A stretch of 64,000 nucleotides of DNA from Cycloclasticus sp. (GCA_002700385.1 PADC01000002.1:248001-312000); one strand, 5' to 3'. Shown: positions 1 through 15,616, counted from the first letter of the stretch. Translations and numbers: made by a program. Notes: generated by a model not told the origin, from the sequence alone.

Positions 1-148
1 TTCCACCCGTTGCAGGCGTCAGATTAACTCCACCGAGTTCTTCCTCAAATGTGGTTAGGAGCTCCTGCGCCAACCAAGTTGAACGCAATAACCAACGGCA
101 TTGAGTGCAGTACTCAATCTCAACTCGCGGTTTGTTTTTTTCAATCAC
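1..148 (-). CDS. SelT/SelW/SelH (Rdx) family protein, N-terminal part only
   Basis: The first 49 codons of a gene that runs off the left edge. The reading starts V-I-E-K-N-K-P and contains EYCTQCRWLLR, the CxxC redox motif after a short beta strand that marks the Rdx (SelT/SelW/SelH-like) thioredoxin-fold family, followed by a helix and a TPATGG segment. Both motif positions are cysteine, so there is no selenocysteine codon. I chose the GTG at 148 because an in-frame TAA lies a short way upstream and no ATG intervenes. The gene starts 24 bp after the hemE stop on the same strand and may be the last gene of that unit. The exact redox substrate of this family is unknown. Confidence 0.7.
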   Translation of the reverse strand, partial: MIEKNKPRVEIEYCTQCRWLLRSTWLAQELLTTFEEELGGVNLTPATGG

Positions 149-172
149 GCTAAAACACGTCTTAAGGTCAAA

Positions 173-1231
173 TTATTGATGATAGACAGGACTACTTTGA
201 TGCACTTCATCAATCATCGCTGCCACATGCTCAGGGTTAATATCCGGTAAAATACCATGACCTAAATTAAAAATATGCTGGTGTCCATGCCCATAATCGG
301 CCAACACATCCCGTACTTTTTGGCGGATTGTTTCTGGGCTGGCATACAAACTGGTCGGGTCAAGATTACCTTGTAAAATAACTTTATCTTGCGTTAATTC
401 GCGCGCTAGCGCTAAGTCTGTTGTCCAATCCACACCCAGCCCGTTGTAGCCCGCTTTTGCCATGGGCGCCAGCCAAACGCCCGCACCTTTTGTAAACAGC
501 AATCTCGGAATGTCTGGGTGGCTTTCTGTTAGTGCTTTTGCAATTTTACGGCTGTAGGCTAAGGAAAATGTTTCATAATCTGTGGTTGATAAATTACCGC
601 CCCACGTATCAAACACCATCACAATTTGCGCACCCGCCTCTATCTGTGCTTGCAAATAACGAATAACAGACTGGCTCACAATATCCAGCAGGCGATGCAT
701 TAATTCAGGCGTGTCGTACATCATTCGTTTAATTTTTGCGAAGTTTTTACTGCCACTGCCTTCAACCATGTAACACGCTAGCGTCCACGGGCTACCCGAA
801 AAGCCAATTAAAGGAACACGCCCACCCAACCCTTGTTTAATGGTTGAAACCGCGTTCATCACATATTGCAGTTCTTGATTTGGATCGGGAACAAATAATT
901 TATCTATATCGGCGCTGGTTCTCACTGTTTTTTCAAATTTAGGCCCCTCGCCTTCCTCAAAATATAAACCTAAACCCATCGCATCGGGAATGGTTAAAAT
1001 ATCGGAAAATAAAATAGCCGCATCCAATGGGTAGCGCTCTAATGGCTGTAAAGTGACTTCACAGGCTAAGTCGGCATTTTTGCATAAGTCTAAAAAACTG
1101 CCGGCCTGAGCTCGTGTAGCACGGTATTCTGGTAGGTATCGGCCTGCTTGCCGCATCATCCAAACTGGCGTGCGTTCAGTTTTTTCACCGCGTAAGGTTC
1201 TGAGTATTAGGTCATTTTTTATCGTCGTCAT
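173..1231 (-). CDS. hemE: Uroporphyrinogen decarboxylase
   Basis: Decarboxylates the four acetate side chains of uroporphyrinogen III to give coproporphyrinogen III in cytoplasmic heme synthesis. The 352-residue product is full length for the family. It shows the N-terminal signature [15 protein letters not shown] (about residues 22-36), with the substrate-binding Arg, the catalytic Asp in LFSDIL (about residue 78), and the second signature [16 protein letters not shown] (about 143-158). It starts at ATG. It lies 39 bp downstream of gltD in the same direction, the gltB-gltD-hemE order known from Pseudomonas. No terminator is visible between gltD and hemE, so read-through from the gltBD unit is likely. 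Confidence 0.98.
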   Translation of the reverse strand: MTTIKNDLILRTLRGEKTERTPVWMMRQAGRYLPEYRATRAQAGSFLDLCKNADLACEVTLQPLERYPLDAAILFSDILTIPDAMGLGLYFEEGEGPKFEKTVRTSADIDKLFVPDPNQELQYVMNAVSTIKQGLGGRVPLIGFSGSPWTLACYMVEGSGSKNFAKIKRMMYDTPELMHRLLDIVSQSVIRYLQAQIEAGAQIVMVFDTWGGNLSTTDYETFSLAYSRKIAKALTESHPDIPRLLFTKGAGVWLAPMAKAGYNGLGVDWTTDLALARELTQDKVILQGNLDPTSLYASPETIRQKVRDVLADYGHGHQHIFNLGHGILPDINPEHVAAMIDEVHQSSPVYHQ

Positions 1232-1270
1232 TACTTAATACTCTCTTTTGCTCTGTTAAAACGGTATGAG

Positions 1271-7187
<5,917 letters not shown>

Positions 7188-7248
7188 TCGGCTAACCCTA
7201 TGTACTTAGTTATTGAAAGGATGACTTGCTTACGCAAATCGGCCAGTG

Positions 7249-7277
7249 ATTATATCAATCACATGGGATATTTTCAA
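7249..7277 (-). promoter_or_regulatory. Sigma-70 promoter for gltB
   Basis: On the minus strand a TTGAAA -35 box (7277-7272) and a perfect TATAAT -10 box (7254-7249) are separated by exactly 17 bp. The predicted start point lies about 55 bp before the gltB GTG. It is the best consensus promoter I found in the window. No sigma-54 element was seen in this gap. Confidence 0.7.
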
Positions 7278-7294
7278 TTTAGACGCTTCGCTCC

Positions 7295-8665
7295 TTATTC
7301 ATCCACAAGGATATTTCCTTGAATGGCTTCAAATTTACGGCGCCATGGTTTAATTTTGGCTAATGAAAAGGGTAACGCTTGCGTTGCTTCTATTGCCTTT
7401 TGCTCGCCATCAAAATCGCCATAAACAACTATAAACCATTGTCCATCGTTACGCTGACTTTGAAGGTAGTAAAGCGGCTCAACACCCTTATGTTTACGAA
7501 CAAATTTTCTTGCAGACTCCTCGGTTGATACGCCCAGCAGTTGCAGCGTAAAATGATTTTTATCTCTGCTGTTAAGCCAACGGTGGTTAATTTCCAGGGC
7601 TGTTAACTTCTTTACCTGACTCACTTCCTTTGGAAGTGTCTTCTTGTCCGTTCGTGTTACAGCAACAGGCTTGGTAATAAGCGGTTCTGCCTCAACAATT
7701 TTTTTCTCTTTTTCTTTAGAAGGCCCGTCTAGTTCAACAACCGCTTCTTTTTGAGTTTTTTCAGGTAAGGGTAAAAATAGAGGAGAATCGTCAAGGATTC
7801 CGACAACTTCGTCTGGATGTTTTATTCTTTTCTCGGCGTCTTCAGGCCGTGATACCAAGTTGTCTAAATGTTTAATTTTTCCTTCAATGGGCCTTTTTTT
7901 TATAAGGGCTGAGGGAGGTGCTTTATCATCTTCTATTGGATACAAAAAATAAATCAGAATTACTGTCACTAGTATTGCCATACTGGCCAACCCTATATAC
8001 GGTAAAGGCTTAACTTGTTGCCGAGCCTTATCATCAATCGCCTTTGGCTGGTGACTCATTTGCTCCAACACATCATTAATTCTGCCGGGCAAGCCACCGG
8101 TTTCAATAAATAAAACCACCTCGTCAAACCCCGCTAAGTCAGCAACATCTATCCCCTTTTTAGCGACAATCATTCGCGCATACTCTGACGTTTGCTTTTG
8201 AGTCAATGGCTCCAAACCCATTAACTGACAACGAGATTCTACCGATTCACCTAAATTATCTGATGAGGTCAACAGGATATGAAGACAATTATAATTGTCG
8301 GACAGCTGAAACAGAAAATCAAAGTGTGTTGCCTCTAATTCATGCACATCTTCAATACAGACAATCACCTTCCTGCCTGCCCTCGAACTGGCCTCTAAAC
8401 GAACAAGCAGCTGTTTTTTATTTCCTTCCAAGTAATTAAAGGCATCTGTTAAAACATTCAACGGCATGGCTGCATTAATTAAGTCAGTGGCCGTCACTAA
8501 TACAAACAAATCGGTATCATTTAACTGTTTTTCTAACTGCCGAACAAAATAAGATTTACCTGATTGTTCAGGCCCTCTCAGCAAAATTGTCTGCCTTGTA
8601 TTAGCTAGAAGATGCAACAACAAATCAAGGCGGCTTTGTCTTTCTGCTGGAAAAAACTCTGTCAT
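7295..8665 (-). CDS. damX: DamX-like protein: AAA ATPase, membrane anchor and SPOR domain
   Basis: Probable septal-ring protein. The product (456 residues from this start) has an N-terminal AAA/ExeA-like ATPase domain with Walker A GPEQSGKS (residues 31-38) and a Walker B-like VIVCIEDVHE. A single membrane segment follows near the middle (YIGLASMAILVTVILIYFLY), then a charged low-complexity linker, and a C-terminal SPOR domain (FTLQLLGVSTEESARKF onward) of the kind that binds denuded septal peptidoglycan. I chose the ATG at 8665; a TTG at 8704 would add 13 residues but has no ribosome site. It follows aroB closely, as damX does in E. coli. The family is clear; the exact function is inferred. 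Confidence 0.85.
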   Translation of the reverse strand: MTEFFPAERQSRLDLLLHLLANTRQTILLRGPEQSGKSYFVRQLEKQLNDTDLFVLVTATDLINAAMPLNVLTDAFNYLEGNKKQLLVRLEASSRAGRKVIVCIEDVHELEATHFDFLFQLSDNYNCLHILLTSSDNLGESVESRCQLMGLEPLTQKQTSEYARMIVAKKGIDVADLAGFDEVVLFIETGGLPGRINDVLEQMSHQPKAIDDKARQQVKPLPYIGLASMAILVTVILIYFLYPIEDDKAPPSALIKKRPIEGKIKHLDNLVSRPEDAEKRIKHPDEVVGILDDSPLFLPLPEKTQKEAVVELDGPSKEKEKKIVEAEPLITKPVAVTRTDKKTLPKEVSQVKKLTALEINHRWLNSRDKNHFTLQLLGVSTEESARKFVRKHKGVEPLYYLQSQRNDGQWFIVVYGDFDGEQKAIEATQALPFSLAKIKPWRRKFEAIQGNILVDE

Positions 8666-8712
8666 TTTATTCTCAGGTTTATCTGTATTTTTAACCCTAT
8701 TCAATAAGAGAG

Positions 8713-9804
8713 CTACTGATTTCTTACAATCATTTCACTGATAAGGGTCTCGTCTCGGCAATCATAAATCACGGCCTCTCCCAGTTTCTGTAATAAGACC
8801 AAACGAATGGATTTAGACACATTTTTTTTATCGACTTTCATCTGTTCTAAGTAATCAGGTGCTTTCATTTCCTTTGGCAAATCAACGGGCAAATTAGCTT
8901 GCAAACATAAGGACCTCACACGCGAACTATCGCTCGAGGAAATCCACCCCAAGCTTTCTGACATATCCGCCGCTAAGCACATACCGACAGAAACCGCTTC
9001 TCCGTGTAACCATTCACCATAGCCCATATGTGTTTCTATCGCATGCCCAAAGGTATGACCAAAATTAAGGGTCGCTCGAACACCCGATTCTTTTTCATCT
9101 TTCGCAACAACTTCGGCTTTTTTCATGCACGATGTTTTTATCGCATATGTTAATGCAGCAGCATTTCGCTCAAGCAGACGCTCCATATTTTTCTCAAGCC
9201 ATTCAAAAAAAGTAATATCACAAATTGCACCATACTTTATGACTTCTGCTAATCCGGCACTTAACTCTCTGTCAGGTAATGTAGACAGCACAGCCGTATC
9301 GATTACAACACATTTTGGTTGATAAAAAGCCCCTATCATGTTTTTGCCCAGGGCGTGATTAACCCCTGTTTTTCCACCAACTGACGAATCCACCTGAGAA
9401 AGTAATGTTGTCGGTATTTGTATAAAATTCACGCCTCGTTGATAACTGGCCGCTGCAAAACCAGTCATATCCCCCACTACACCACCCCCTAATGCTATTA
9501 GGGTCACCTGACGATTGCACTTGTTCTCCAGCAGTGAATCAAATATTTTGTTTAGGTAGGTCAGCGTTTTATAGCGCTCACCGTCTGGTAGCACGACCGC
9601 GTTAACGTCAAAACCGTTTGAGAACTGCTTGATACATTGCTGTAAATACAACGGCTCAATTGTTTCATTCGTTACGATCATTACTTGGCGGGAAGCAATG
9701 TGTTTCTCAATCAAATGAGCCTCATTTAATAAACCATGGCCAATATATATTGGATAACTTCTCTCCCCAAGAGCGACTTTCAAGGTGTCTAATTTACTGT
9801 TCAT
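8713..9804 (-). CDS. aroB: 3-dehydroquinate synthase
   Basis: Second step of the shikimate pathway, converting DAHP to 3-dehydroquinate with NAD and a divalent metal. The 363-residue product is full length. It carries GGGVVGDMTGFAA (NAD site, about residues 105-117), DSSVGGKTGVNH (about 138-149) and the metal-ligand segment NFGHTFGHAIE (about 247-257). Its start overlaps the aroK stop by 4 bp, which indicates translational coupling. The order aroK-aroB-damX is the conserved gammaproteobacterial one. Confidence 0.98.
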   Translation of the reverse strand: MNSKLDTLKVALGERSYPIYIGHGLLNEAHLIEKHIASRQVMIVTNETIEPLYLQQCIKQFSNGFDVNAVVLPDGERYKTLTYLNKIFDSLLENKCNRQVTLIALGGGVVGDMTGFAAASYQRGVNFIQIPTTLLSQVDSSVGGKTGVNHALGKNMIGAFYQPKCVVIDTAVLSTLPDRELSAGLAEVIKYGAICDITFFEWLEKNMERLLERNAAALTYAIKTSCMKKAEVVAKDEKESGVRATLNFGHTFGHAIETHMGYGEWLHGEAVSVGMCLAADMSESLGWISSSDSSRVRSLCLQANLPVDLPKEMKAPDYLEQMKVDKKNVSKSIRLVLLQKLGEAVIYDCRDETLISEMIVRNQ

Positions 9805-10319
9805 TGAGTGCTTAATTGCCTGATTATGCTAGAAATAACTTTTCTACTGCTTGTTTTGTTCGTACTAACTGTAACATCAGCTAAGGATTCATATAAAGGC
9901 GCCCTTTGTTGCATGAGCTCCTCCAACTTTTTTTTTGGATTGTCTATTTGTAACAAAGGCCTTTTCGTATCAAACTTTGTCCGGCTTAGTTGCTGCTCTA
10001 CTGAGCATTGCAAATAAATAACCCGCCCCGTTTTTTTTAAAATGTCTCGATTAATCTTTTTTAATACAATACCACCGCCTGTTGCCACAACGGCGCCATC
10101 TAGTTTTGAAAGTAACTGAAGTTGATTCGTTTCGCGCGCTCTAAATCCTTCCTCACCCTCCAGCTCAAAGATTAACGATATCTCAACCCCTGTACAGCTA
10201 ATAATTTCAGCATCCGTATCGTAAAACTCCATATTGAGTCGCTTTGCTAACAATTTCCCAATGGTGGACTTTCCGGCTGCCATCGGCCCAATAAGGTAAA
10301 TATTATTTTTTTTAGACAT
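9801..10319 (-). CDS. aroK: Shikimate kinase
   Basis: Phosphorylates shikimate at the 3-hydroxyl using ATP. The 172-residue product has a Walker A loop GPMAAGKST (about residues 11-19), the DTDAEI shikimate-binding Asp (about 34-39), GFRARETNQL with the substrate Arg, and GGGIVL. It is a cytoplasmic P-loop kinase of normal length. It starts about 90 bp downstream of the strong terminator that closes the pil operon, so it probably has its own promoter; an extended -10-like TGATATAGT lies upstream on its strand. Confidence 0.97.
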   Translation of the reverse strand: MSKKNNIYLIGPMAAGKSTIGKLLAKRLNMEFYDTDAEIISCTGVEISLIFELEGEEGFRARETNQLQLLSKLDGAVVATGGGIVLKKINRDILKKTGRVIYLQCSVEQQLSRTKFDTKRPLLQIDNPKKKLEELMQQRAPLYESLADVTVSTNKTSSRKVISSIIRQLSTQ

Positions 10320-10405
10320 CAGCTCAAATTATTTTTGCATTTTTGGAACTATATCATGATCATTGCCAACCCATTAAGGTCAGCGATTACTCAAAGAAAA
10401 ATTTC

Positions 10406-10432
10406 AAAAAAAAACGGGGCAAAGCCCCGTTT
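10406..10432 (-). terminator. Rho-independent terminator after pilQ
   Basis: On the minus strand the stem ACGGGGC / GCCCCGT with a 3-base loop (10414-10430, extended by A:T pairs) is followed by nine T residues. It lies 24 bp downstream of the pilQ stop and ends the pilMNOPQ transcript before aroK. Confidence 0.85.
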
Positions 10433-10455
10433 ATTAACAACCCTTTATTTTTAGG

Positions 10456-12603
10456 CTAGTTTACTACTAAATTATCTTTTAAAATTTTAGGTGTAATAAA
10501 GAATAATAACTCTCGATTATTGTCTTGCTTAAAGTCCTTCTTAAACAAAACACCGACAGCCGGTAAGTCTCCAAAGAAAGGAACCTTTCGCACACTATGA
10601 TCTTTTGAGCGCTCGTAAATACCGCCTAAAACGACCGTATCACCATTATTTACCAATACCGTTGTATCAACCTCTTGCGTATTAATTGGGACGCCACCGG
10701 GCTGTACATTAGAAAAATCTGGTGAGTCTTTTGTTATATTTAACTCAAGATTAATTCTGTCATCCGGTGTAATCCTGGGTGTGACGGTAAGACTGAGCTC
10801 TGCTTCTTCGAAGCTGGTAGAAGTCGCACCTGATGAAGACGCTTCCTGAAAAGGAATCTCTACACCTTGACTAATTTCTGCTTCAATTTGATCAGACGTA
10901 ATCACTCGAGGGCTTGAGATGACTTCCCCTTTAGCTTCCGTTTGTAATGCAGATAACTCTAATTGCAATAACGAGCTACCGATCTTTCCAACAATAAACT
11001 GTATCGCTCCAGCAGGTGAGGCCGCTGGCAAATCAACTAGCAAACCTTCACTGCCGCCCACGTCAAAGATATTTCCTCCGGCAACATCGACACCATTTTC
11101 AAGCGATCCGGCGGCAACAGAAATAGAATCATTACTTTGGTCAATTCCACTTAAACCAAACCGCACACCTAGGTCACGAGTAAAATCATCATTAGCAATA
11201 ACAATTCGTGATTCAATCATCACTTGGCGAACAGGGCGATCAAGGCGTTCGATGATACGACGAATTTCTACCAGCTTTTCAGCTGTTTCTTGGACCAGTA
11301 ATGTATTCGTTCTTTGGTCAACTGAAACCCCACCTCTATTAGAAATTAATTTAGAATCCGAATTATTCGCATCATTTCCACCTGTCGATTTTAAGATCGA
11401 TACAAGATCAGTTGCCTTAGCATAACTAATTTCAAAAAACTCTGTTAACAGCGGTGAAAGTTCTACTACTTGCTTCTTTGCTTCTAATTCTAATTTTTCT
11501 TGCGCCGCTACCTCTGCCTGAGGCCCAACCATCATGACATTTCCGTTAATACGCTTCGCCAGGCCTTTGCTTTTTAGAATAATATCCAGCGCTTGATCCC
11601 ACGGTACATTATTCAGCCTTAGTGTAACGCTACCACCAACAGAATCACTGGCAACTAAGTTCATATCTGTAAAGTCGGCCAGTAGTTGCAAAACCGAACG
11701 CACTTCTATGCTTTGAAAATTCAATGATAGCTTTTCCCCAGTGTACGGGAATTTTTCCGCAGCCAACTCTTCTTGCTCTTGTTTTGTTAGCGGTTTAAAT
11801 TCGATCGTTAAAAGCTCGTCCATTTGATAAGACAAAAATTCATATTGCCCTATCGCAGATATGGATAATCGAGTGTCACCACCGACTGGCATCACATTAA
11901 TGGTTTTAACGGGTGTAGCAAAATCAAGGACATCAAGTCTATTCGCCAATTCTTGAGGCAAGCCAGTATCATGAATGTCCACGATGACCTTGTCACCTTC
12001 TTGTTTAACATCGACCACAGATGATGTATCCGTGAGGCTCACCAAAACGCGTCCCTCACCCTCTTCCCCTCGTCTGAAATCTATCCCGCTGACAGCTTTT
12101 TCTTTATTGTTTAATGGTACTGCAGAAGGGCCACTCGTTATTGGGACACCGGTGACATTTCCAAGTGTTACAAATACACTCTTACCCTCAACTTTGGTCG
12201 CATAAGGTGCGGCATCACTAAGGTTAAGAACCACCCGCGTTCTTCCTCCTGCCTCTAAGGCTCTTACACTGACTGCTTTACCTATGTTAATAGGAATGGT
12301 TGTTTTACCCGCACCATTAGTAACACCTAATAAGTCTATAGCAATTCTAGCAGGATTATCGGTACTAAAGCTTTTCAATTGTCCTGGCGCTGAATCTAAT
12401 GACAATTCCAGCTGTACTTTATTTCCAGGTAATCCAGAAAATTGAATGTTTTCCAAAACAGCTGCCTGCACAGATATTGCTGACATTGAAAACCAACATG
12501 CCATGGCAAGCATTCCTTTCAACAACTGATTTTTATTCTTTGCTATGCCCCATCCACTTGTATTTGACTTGTGCATGAATTTTCCCTTATTTACATGTTT
12601 CAT
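10456..12603 (-). CDS. pilQ: Type IV pilus outer-membrane secretin PilQ
   Basis: Forms the outer-membrane ring through which the type IV pilus passes. After a signal peptide (ACWFSMSAISVQA) the protein has AMIN domains (VLENIQFSGLPGNKVQLEL and a second copy) thought to bind peptidoglycan, the STN/N0 domain (LSLNFQSIEVRSVLQLLADF), an N1 domain, and the C-terminal secretin module (EISQGVEIPFQEAS through VPFFGDLPAVGVLFK). It ends FFITPKILKDN, as usual for secretins. The longest frame starts at 12660 inside pilP. I favour the ATG at 12603, which has AGAGAG 8 bp upstream; the ATG at 12621 (TAATG with the pilP stop) and the one at 12576 are alternatives. Confidence 0.95.
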   Translation of the reverse strand: MKHVNKGKFMHKSNTSGWGIAKNKNQLLKGMLAMACWFSMSAISVQAAVLENIQFSGLPGNKVQLELSLDSAPGQLKSFSTDNPARIAIDLLGVTNGAGKTTIPINIGKAVSVRALEAGGRTRVVLNLSDAAPYATKVEGKSVFVTLGNVTGVPITSGPSAVPLNNKEKAVSGIDFRRGEEGEGRVLVSLTDTSSVVDVKQEGDKVIVDIHDTGLPQELANRLDVLDFATPVKTINVMPVGGDTRLSISAIGQYEFLSYQMDELLTIEFKPLTKQEQEELAAEKFPYTGEKLSLNFQSIEVRSVLQLLADFTDMNLVASDSVGGSVTLRLNNVPWDQALDIILKSKGLAKRINGNVMMVGPQAEVAAQEKLELEAKKQVVELSPLLTEFFEISYAKATDLVSILKSTGGNDANNSDSKLISNRGGVSVDQRTNTLLVQETAEKLVEIRRIIERLDRPVRQVMIESRIVIANDDFTRDLGVRFGLSGIDQSNDSISVAAGSLENGVDVAGGNIFDVGGSEGLLVDLPAASPAGAIQFIVGKIGSSLLQLELSALQTEAKGEVISSPRVITSDQIEAEISQGVEIPFQEASSSGATSTSFEEAELSLTVTPRITPDDRINLELNITKDSPDFSNVQPGGVPINTQEVDTTVLVNNGDTVVLGGIYERSKDHSVRKVPFFGDLPAVGVLFKKDFKQDNNRELLFFITPKILKDNLVVN

Positions 12604-12620
12604 TATCAATTCTCTCTTCA

Positions 12621-13160
12621 TTATTCTACGAGAGCCAAAGAAGCTTCTCTTTCGCGCCATTTACCTGTCGTTGTTGCAACCCATTCTTCAAGATCGATTT
12701 GTTGCTCTTGCACCCCGGTAATTTTGCCGTAATTTTGACCTAAGTAGTGCCCTGCTTGAACACGATGGATAACTCCATCATTCGCTTTAACAAGTCCCCA
12801 AAGCTCATTACCTTTGGACAGTGTCCCTACCATGCGCAATGTATCTAACGGATACGCTTCCAGCTCTTCTTTTTCTCGCTCCATATCTGGCCCCGGGCCT
12901 TCTGCACTCACCACCTCTGCTAATACTTGAGGTTCCTCTTGTTTTTCAAATGGGTTTCGCAAACCTTCTGCAACATAATTATAGGATTCATAGGACTTAA
13001 TGTCCGGCATCGGCTCAATGGGTGTCGCAGACTTAGATTTTACCTGTGAAATATAGGCTTTCAAATCATCAAACTCATTACTGACACAGCCCACTAAAGT
13101 TAAAGAAAACAAAATAGGCAATAAGAATTTAAGCGATTTCTTCAGATTAAGGCATATCAT
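12621..13160 (-). CDS. pilP: Type IV pilus assembly lipoprotein PilP
   Basis: Inner-membrane lipoprotein that links the PilMNO complex to the secretin PilQ. The 179-residue product has a lipoprotein signal ending LTLVGC (lipid on the Cys, about residue 25), a disordered acidic middle (VVSAEGPGPDMEREKEELE) and the C-terminal beta-sandwich domain (LDTLRMVGTLSKGNELWGLVK, then HRVQAGHYLGQNYGKI) that contacts the PilQ N0 domain. It overlaps pilO by 4 bp and is followed directly by pilQ. Confidence 0.95.
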   Translation of the reverse strand: MICLNLKKSLKFLLPILFSLTLVGCVSNEFDDLKAYISQVKSKSATPIEPMPDIKSYESYNYVAEGLRNPFEKQEEPQVLAEVVSAEGPGPDMEREKEELEAYPLDTLRMVGTLSKGNELWGLVKANDGVIHRVQAGHYLGQNYGKITGVQEQQIDLEEWVATTTGKWREREASLALVE

Positions 13161-13744
13161 CTTTTATTGCCCCCATCTAGATAACGGTATGTTTTAGCTG
13201 TAGCCGTCATTGTCATGCGTGCACCCTTTTTTGCTGGTGATAACGACACATTATGAAGGGTGACAATACGGGGCAAAGCCGCCAAGTTACTAGCAAATTC
13301 TCCAAATTCATGATAGCTTCCTGATACAATCAACTTAATGGGTTTTTCAGCGTAAAAATCCTTCTGCCTTTCTCCCAATGGTTGAAACAAGCTAAATTCC
13401 AAGCCGCTAGCTAGGCCAGCCTGAGACACATCGACCAGCAAATCTGCAATTTCAGTCTTATTGGGTAATTGCTGCAACATCGCCCCAAACTTTTGCTGCA
13501 TATCAACTAGCTGTTGCTTATAAGCTTCAAGATTAACGGCTTTAGCTTGCTTACGTTCAAATGTTTTTTTTAAGGCCTGTTCTTTTTTCTCAGCTTTTTC
13601 TAAGTTATTCCATTGATCTACTGTGTCAAAATACACCCAGCCACCAATCAAAATGATACTGACTAATACTATAGCGGCCACCTTTATACTTATCGGCCAA
13701 TTGCCCGCCTCGTTAAAGTCCCAATTAATTTCATTTAAATTCAT
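13157..13744 (-). CDS. pilO: Type IV pilus inner-membrane protein PilO
   Basis: Bitopic inner-membrane protein that pairs with PilN in the pilus alignment complex. The 195-residue product has a short cytoplasmic tail, one membrane helix (VAAIVLVSIILIGGWVYF, about residues 23-40), a coiled coil (NLEKAEKKEQALKKTFERK) and a ferredoxin-like periplasmic domain (FSLFQPLGERQKDFYAEKPI, then YHEFGEFASNLAALPRIVTL). Four-base overlaps with pilN and pilP show a tightly coupled operon. Confidence 0.95.
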   Translation of the reverse strand: MNLNEINWDFNEAGNWPISIKVAAIVLVSIILIGGWVYFDTVDQWNNLEKAEKKEQALKKTFERKQAKAVNLEAYKQQLVDMQQKFGAMLQQLPNKTEIADLLVDVSQAGLASGLEFSLFQPLGERQKDFYAEKPIKLIVSGSYHEFGEFASNLAALPRIVTLHNVSLSPAKKGARMTMTATAKTYRYLDGGNKR

Positions 13745-14298
13745 TTCCCTCCCTCCTTGGGCTCACCAACTTTAGCCTGAGCAACCTTTAAGGTAAAACT
13801 ATTTGCATCAATGCCTTTCGAACGGATGACATTCAAATCAGTACCTTTTAACCATGGTGATTGTTCCAATCTGCGCATATACGCGGAAACTCTGGTATTT
13901 GATTGTGCATTACCAGCAATTGTCAAATTTTTTCCATTTTGACTAAATTGGGTTAGGTAAACGCCCTCGGGCACTGTTTTCGCCAATTGGTCAAACATAT
14001 GTACAATTTCAGGACGACTACTCTGCAAGCGTTGAATAACTTCCATTCGAGCAAGCAGTTTGCTTTTTGTTTTATCCAGTGCTTGAATTTCTTTAATCTT
14101 TTTATCTAATACAGAAATTTCATTTTGTATAAGTCGATTACGATTACCCTGTGTTTCAATAAGTCCCTCTATCGAAAAATGCACCCCGGTCATCACGAAA
14201 ATAGAAACAAGGACACCCACGGCCAACCATATTAAAAAATCGACTTGCCGTTGTTTACGTAATTCTTCACGCCATGGAAGAAGGTTAATTTTAGCCAT
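13741..14298 (-). CDS. pilN: Type IV pilus inner-membrane protein PilN
   Basis: The N-terminal cytoplasmic peptide AKINLLPWREE (residues 2-12) is the conserved tail that binds PilM. A membrane helix follows (FLIWLAVGVLVSIFVMTGV), then a coiled coil (IQNEISVLDKKIKEIQALD) and a periplasmic ferredoxin-like domain (VPEGVYLTQFSQNGKNLTIAG). The length, 185 residues, is normal. Its ATG overlaps the pilM stop by one base. Confidence 0.96.
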   Translation of the reverse strand: MAKINLLPWREELRKQRQVDFLIWLAVGVLVSIFVMTGVHFSIEGLIETQGNRNRLIQNEISVLDKKIKEIQALDKTKSKLLARMEVIQRLQSSRPEIVHMFDQLAKTVPEGVYLTQFSQNGKNLTIAGNAQSNTRVSAYMRRLEQSPWLKGTDLNVIRSKGIDANSFTLKVAQAKVGEPKEGGK

Positions 14299-15359
14299 TA
14301 ATCAAAACTCCTTAATGCAAGCCCTGTTGCAATCATCATTGCCGGCGCATCATTACTCAACGCTTGGACCTTCACCTTCCCGGCAAGTGTCATTTGAGAA
14401 AACGGATTCGCTACAGTGGCCGGCGTTCCTAACTTCTCTTCTAACAAAGCATCAACACCTAATAAAGAAGAAGTACCACCAGACAATACTATATGATCCA
14501 CACTATGTTGAGCACTGGACGAAAAGAAAAATTGTAATGAACGGCCAATTTGTTGGCACATCACGTCTTTAAATGGATCTAACACTTCTGTTATATAGCT
14601 GTCAGGTAGGCCACCATGTTTTTTTGCCATCCCTGCCTCCTCGTAAGAAAGCCCATAACGACGCTGTATTTCTTCAGTTAATTGCTTCCCTCCGAACCCT
14701 TGTTCTCTAGAATAAATCACTTTATTTTTGTGGATAATATTAAGGGTTGTCACCATGGATCCTGTATCAGCAATAGCAATCGTTGCATCCGGCCCATAAC
14801 CAGGCAACGACCCTTTTAACAAACCGTAGGCGTTTTCAAGCGCATACGATTCAACATCAACGATCTTGGGCTTCAAACCTGCCAAATCTAACACGGCAAT
14901 TCGATCGTCTATATTTTCTCGTCTTGAGGCCGCTAATTGAACATCTATCATAGTAGCGTTCTTTTCATTAGGCCCGATGACGCTGAAATCTAAGTTGACC
15001 TCATCCAACGAATAAGGAATGTACTGATCGGCAATCATTTCTACTTGCGCCTCAAGCTCTTCATCATCTTCAGGCTGTGGAATCGTCACAATTTTAGTGA
15101 TCACTGCTGAGCCTGAAACAGACAAGGCTGCCTGCTTTAGTTTTGTGCCCGAACGTTCGATAGCTGCTGTTAGCGTTTGTCCAATAGCTTCAATATCTGC
15201 AAAGTTATTATCTACCACCGCGTTCTCTGGAAGAGGCGCGACACCATAACTTTCTACTCGGTAGCGAGAGCCCTCCCGGCTAAGCTCAATAAGCTTTACT
15301 GCCGATGAACTGATATCAATACCCAAAACATTTGGGTTGTTACGTTTGAAAAAAGACAT
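14298..15359 (-). CDS. pilM: Type IV pilus assembly ATPase-fold protein PilM
   Basis: Actin-like cytoplasmic protein that binds the PilN tail on the inner membrane and connects to the pilus motors. The 353-residue product starts with FKRNNPNVLGIDISSSAVKL (phosphate-1 loop GIDISSSAVK) and has a second nucleotide loop (ATIAIADTGSMVTTLNII) and an adenosine motif (VDHIVLSGGTSSLLG). It is the first gene of the pil operon. It diverges from mrcA across a 257-bp A+T-rich gap, as in Pseudomonas and E. coli (where the homologue is hofM). Confidence 0.97.
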   Translation of the reverse strand: MSFFKRNNPNVLGIDISSSAVKLIELSREGSRYRVESYGVAPLPENAVVDNNFADIEAIGQTLTAAIERSGTKLKQAALSVSGSAVITKIVTIPQPEDDEELEAQVEMIADQYIPYSLDEVNLDFSVIGPNEKNATMIDVQLAASRRENIDDRIAVLDLAGLKPKIVDVESYALENAYGLLKGSLPGYGPDATIAIADTGSMVTTLNIIHKNKVIYSREQGFGGKQLTEEIQRRYGLSYEEAGMAKKHGGLPDSYITEVLDPFKDVMCQQIGRSLQFFFSSSAQHSVDHIVLSGGTSSLLGVDALLEEKLGTPATVANPFSQMTLAGKVKVQALSNDAPAMMIATGLALRSFD

Positions 15360-15616
15360 CCTTTGTTTCCCTTCTCTTTGTTCGTTCCCGTCAATAAACT
15401 CAAGAACGCTTACATAAATTAAATATAATCAAATCAAGCTAAAAATCAACAACTAACACAATTTAGTTAGAGTATAGCCTTAGTTTAAAATTTATGTGGG
15501 GGTTTTTATTAAGATTAAGTTCATTAAGTCCAGGTTAATGTGATTTCCTTCACAATGCTATTTACAATGTTAACCTATTAAATAACTCAGTTTCTACTTT
15601 CGCACATTTAAACGGC

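Noticed and set aside
10919-11425. Plus-strand open frame of 168 codons over pilQ
   Set aside because: A shadow of the pilQ frame; Ser/Pro/Thr-rich low-quality product.
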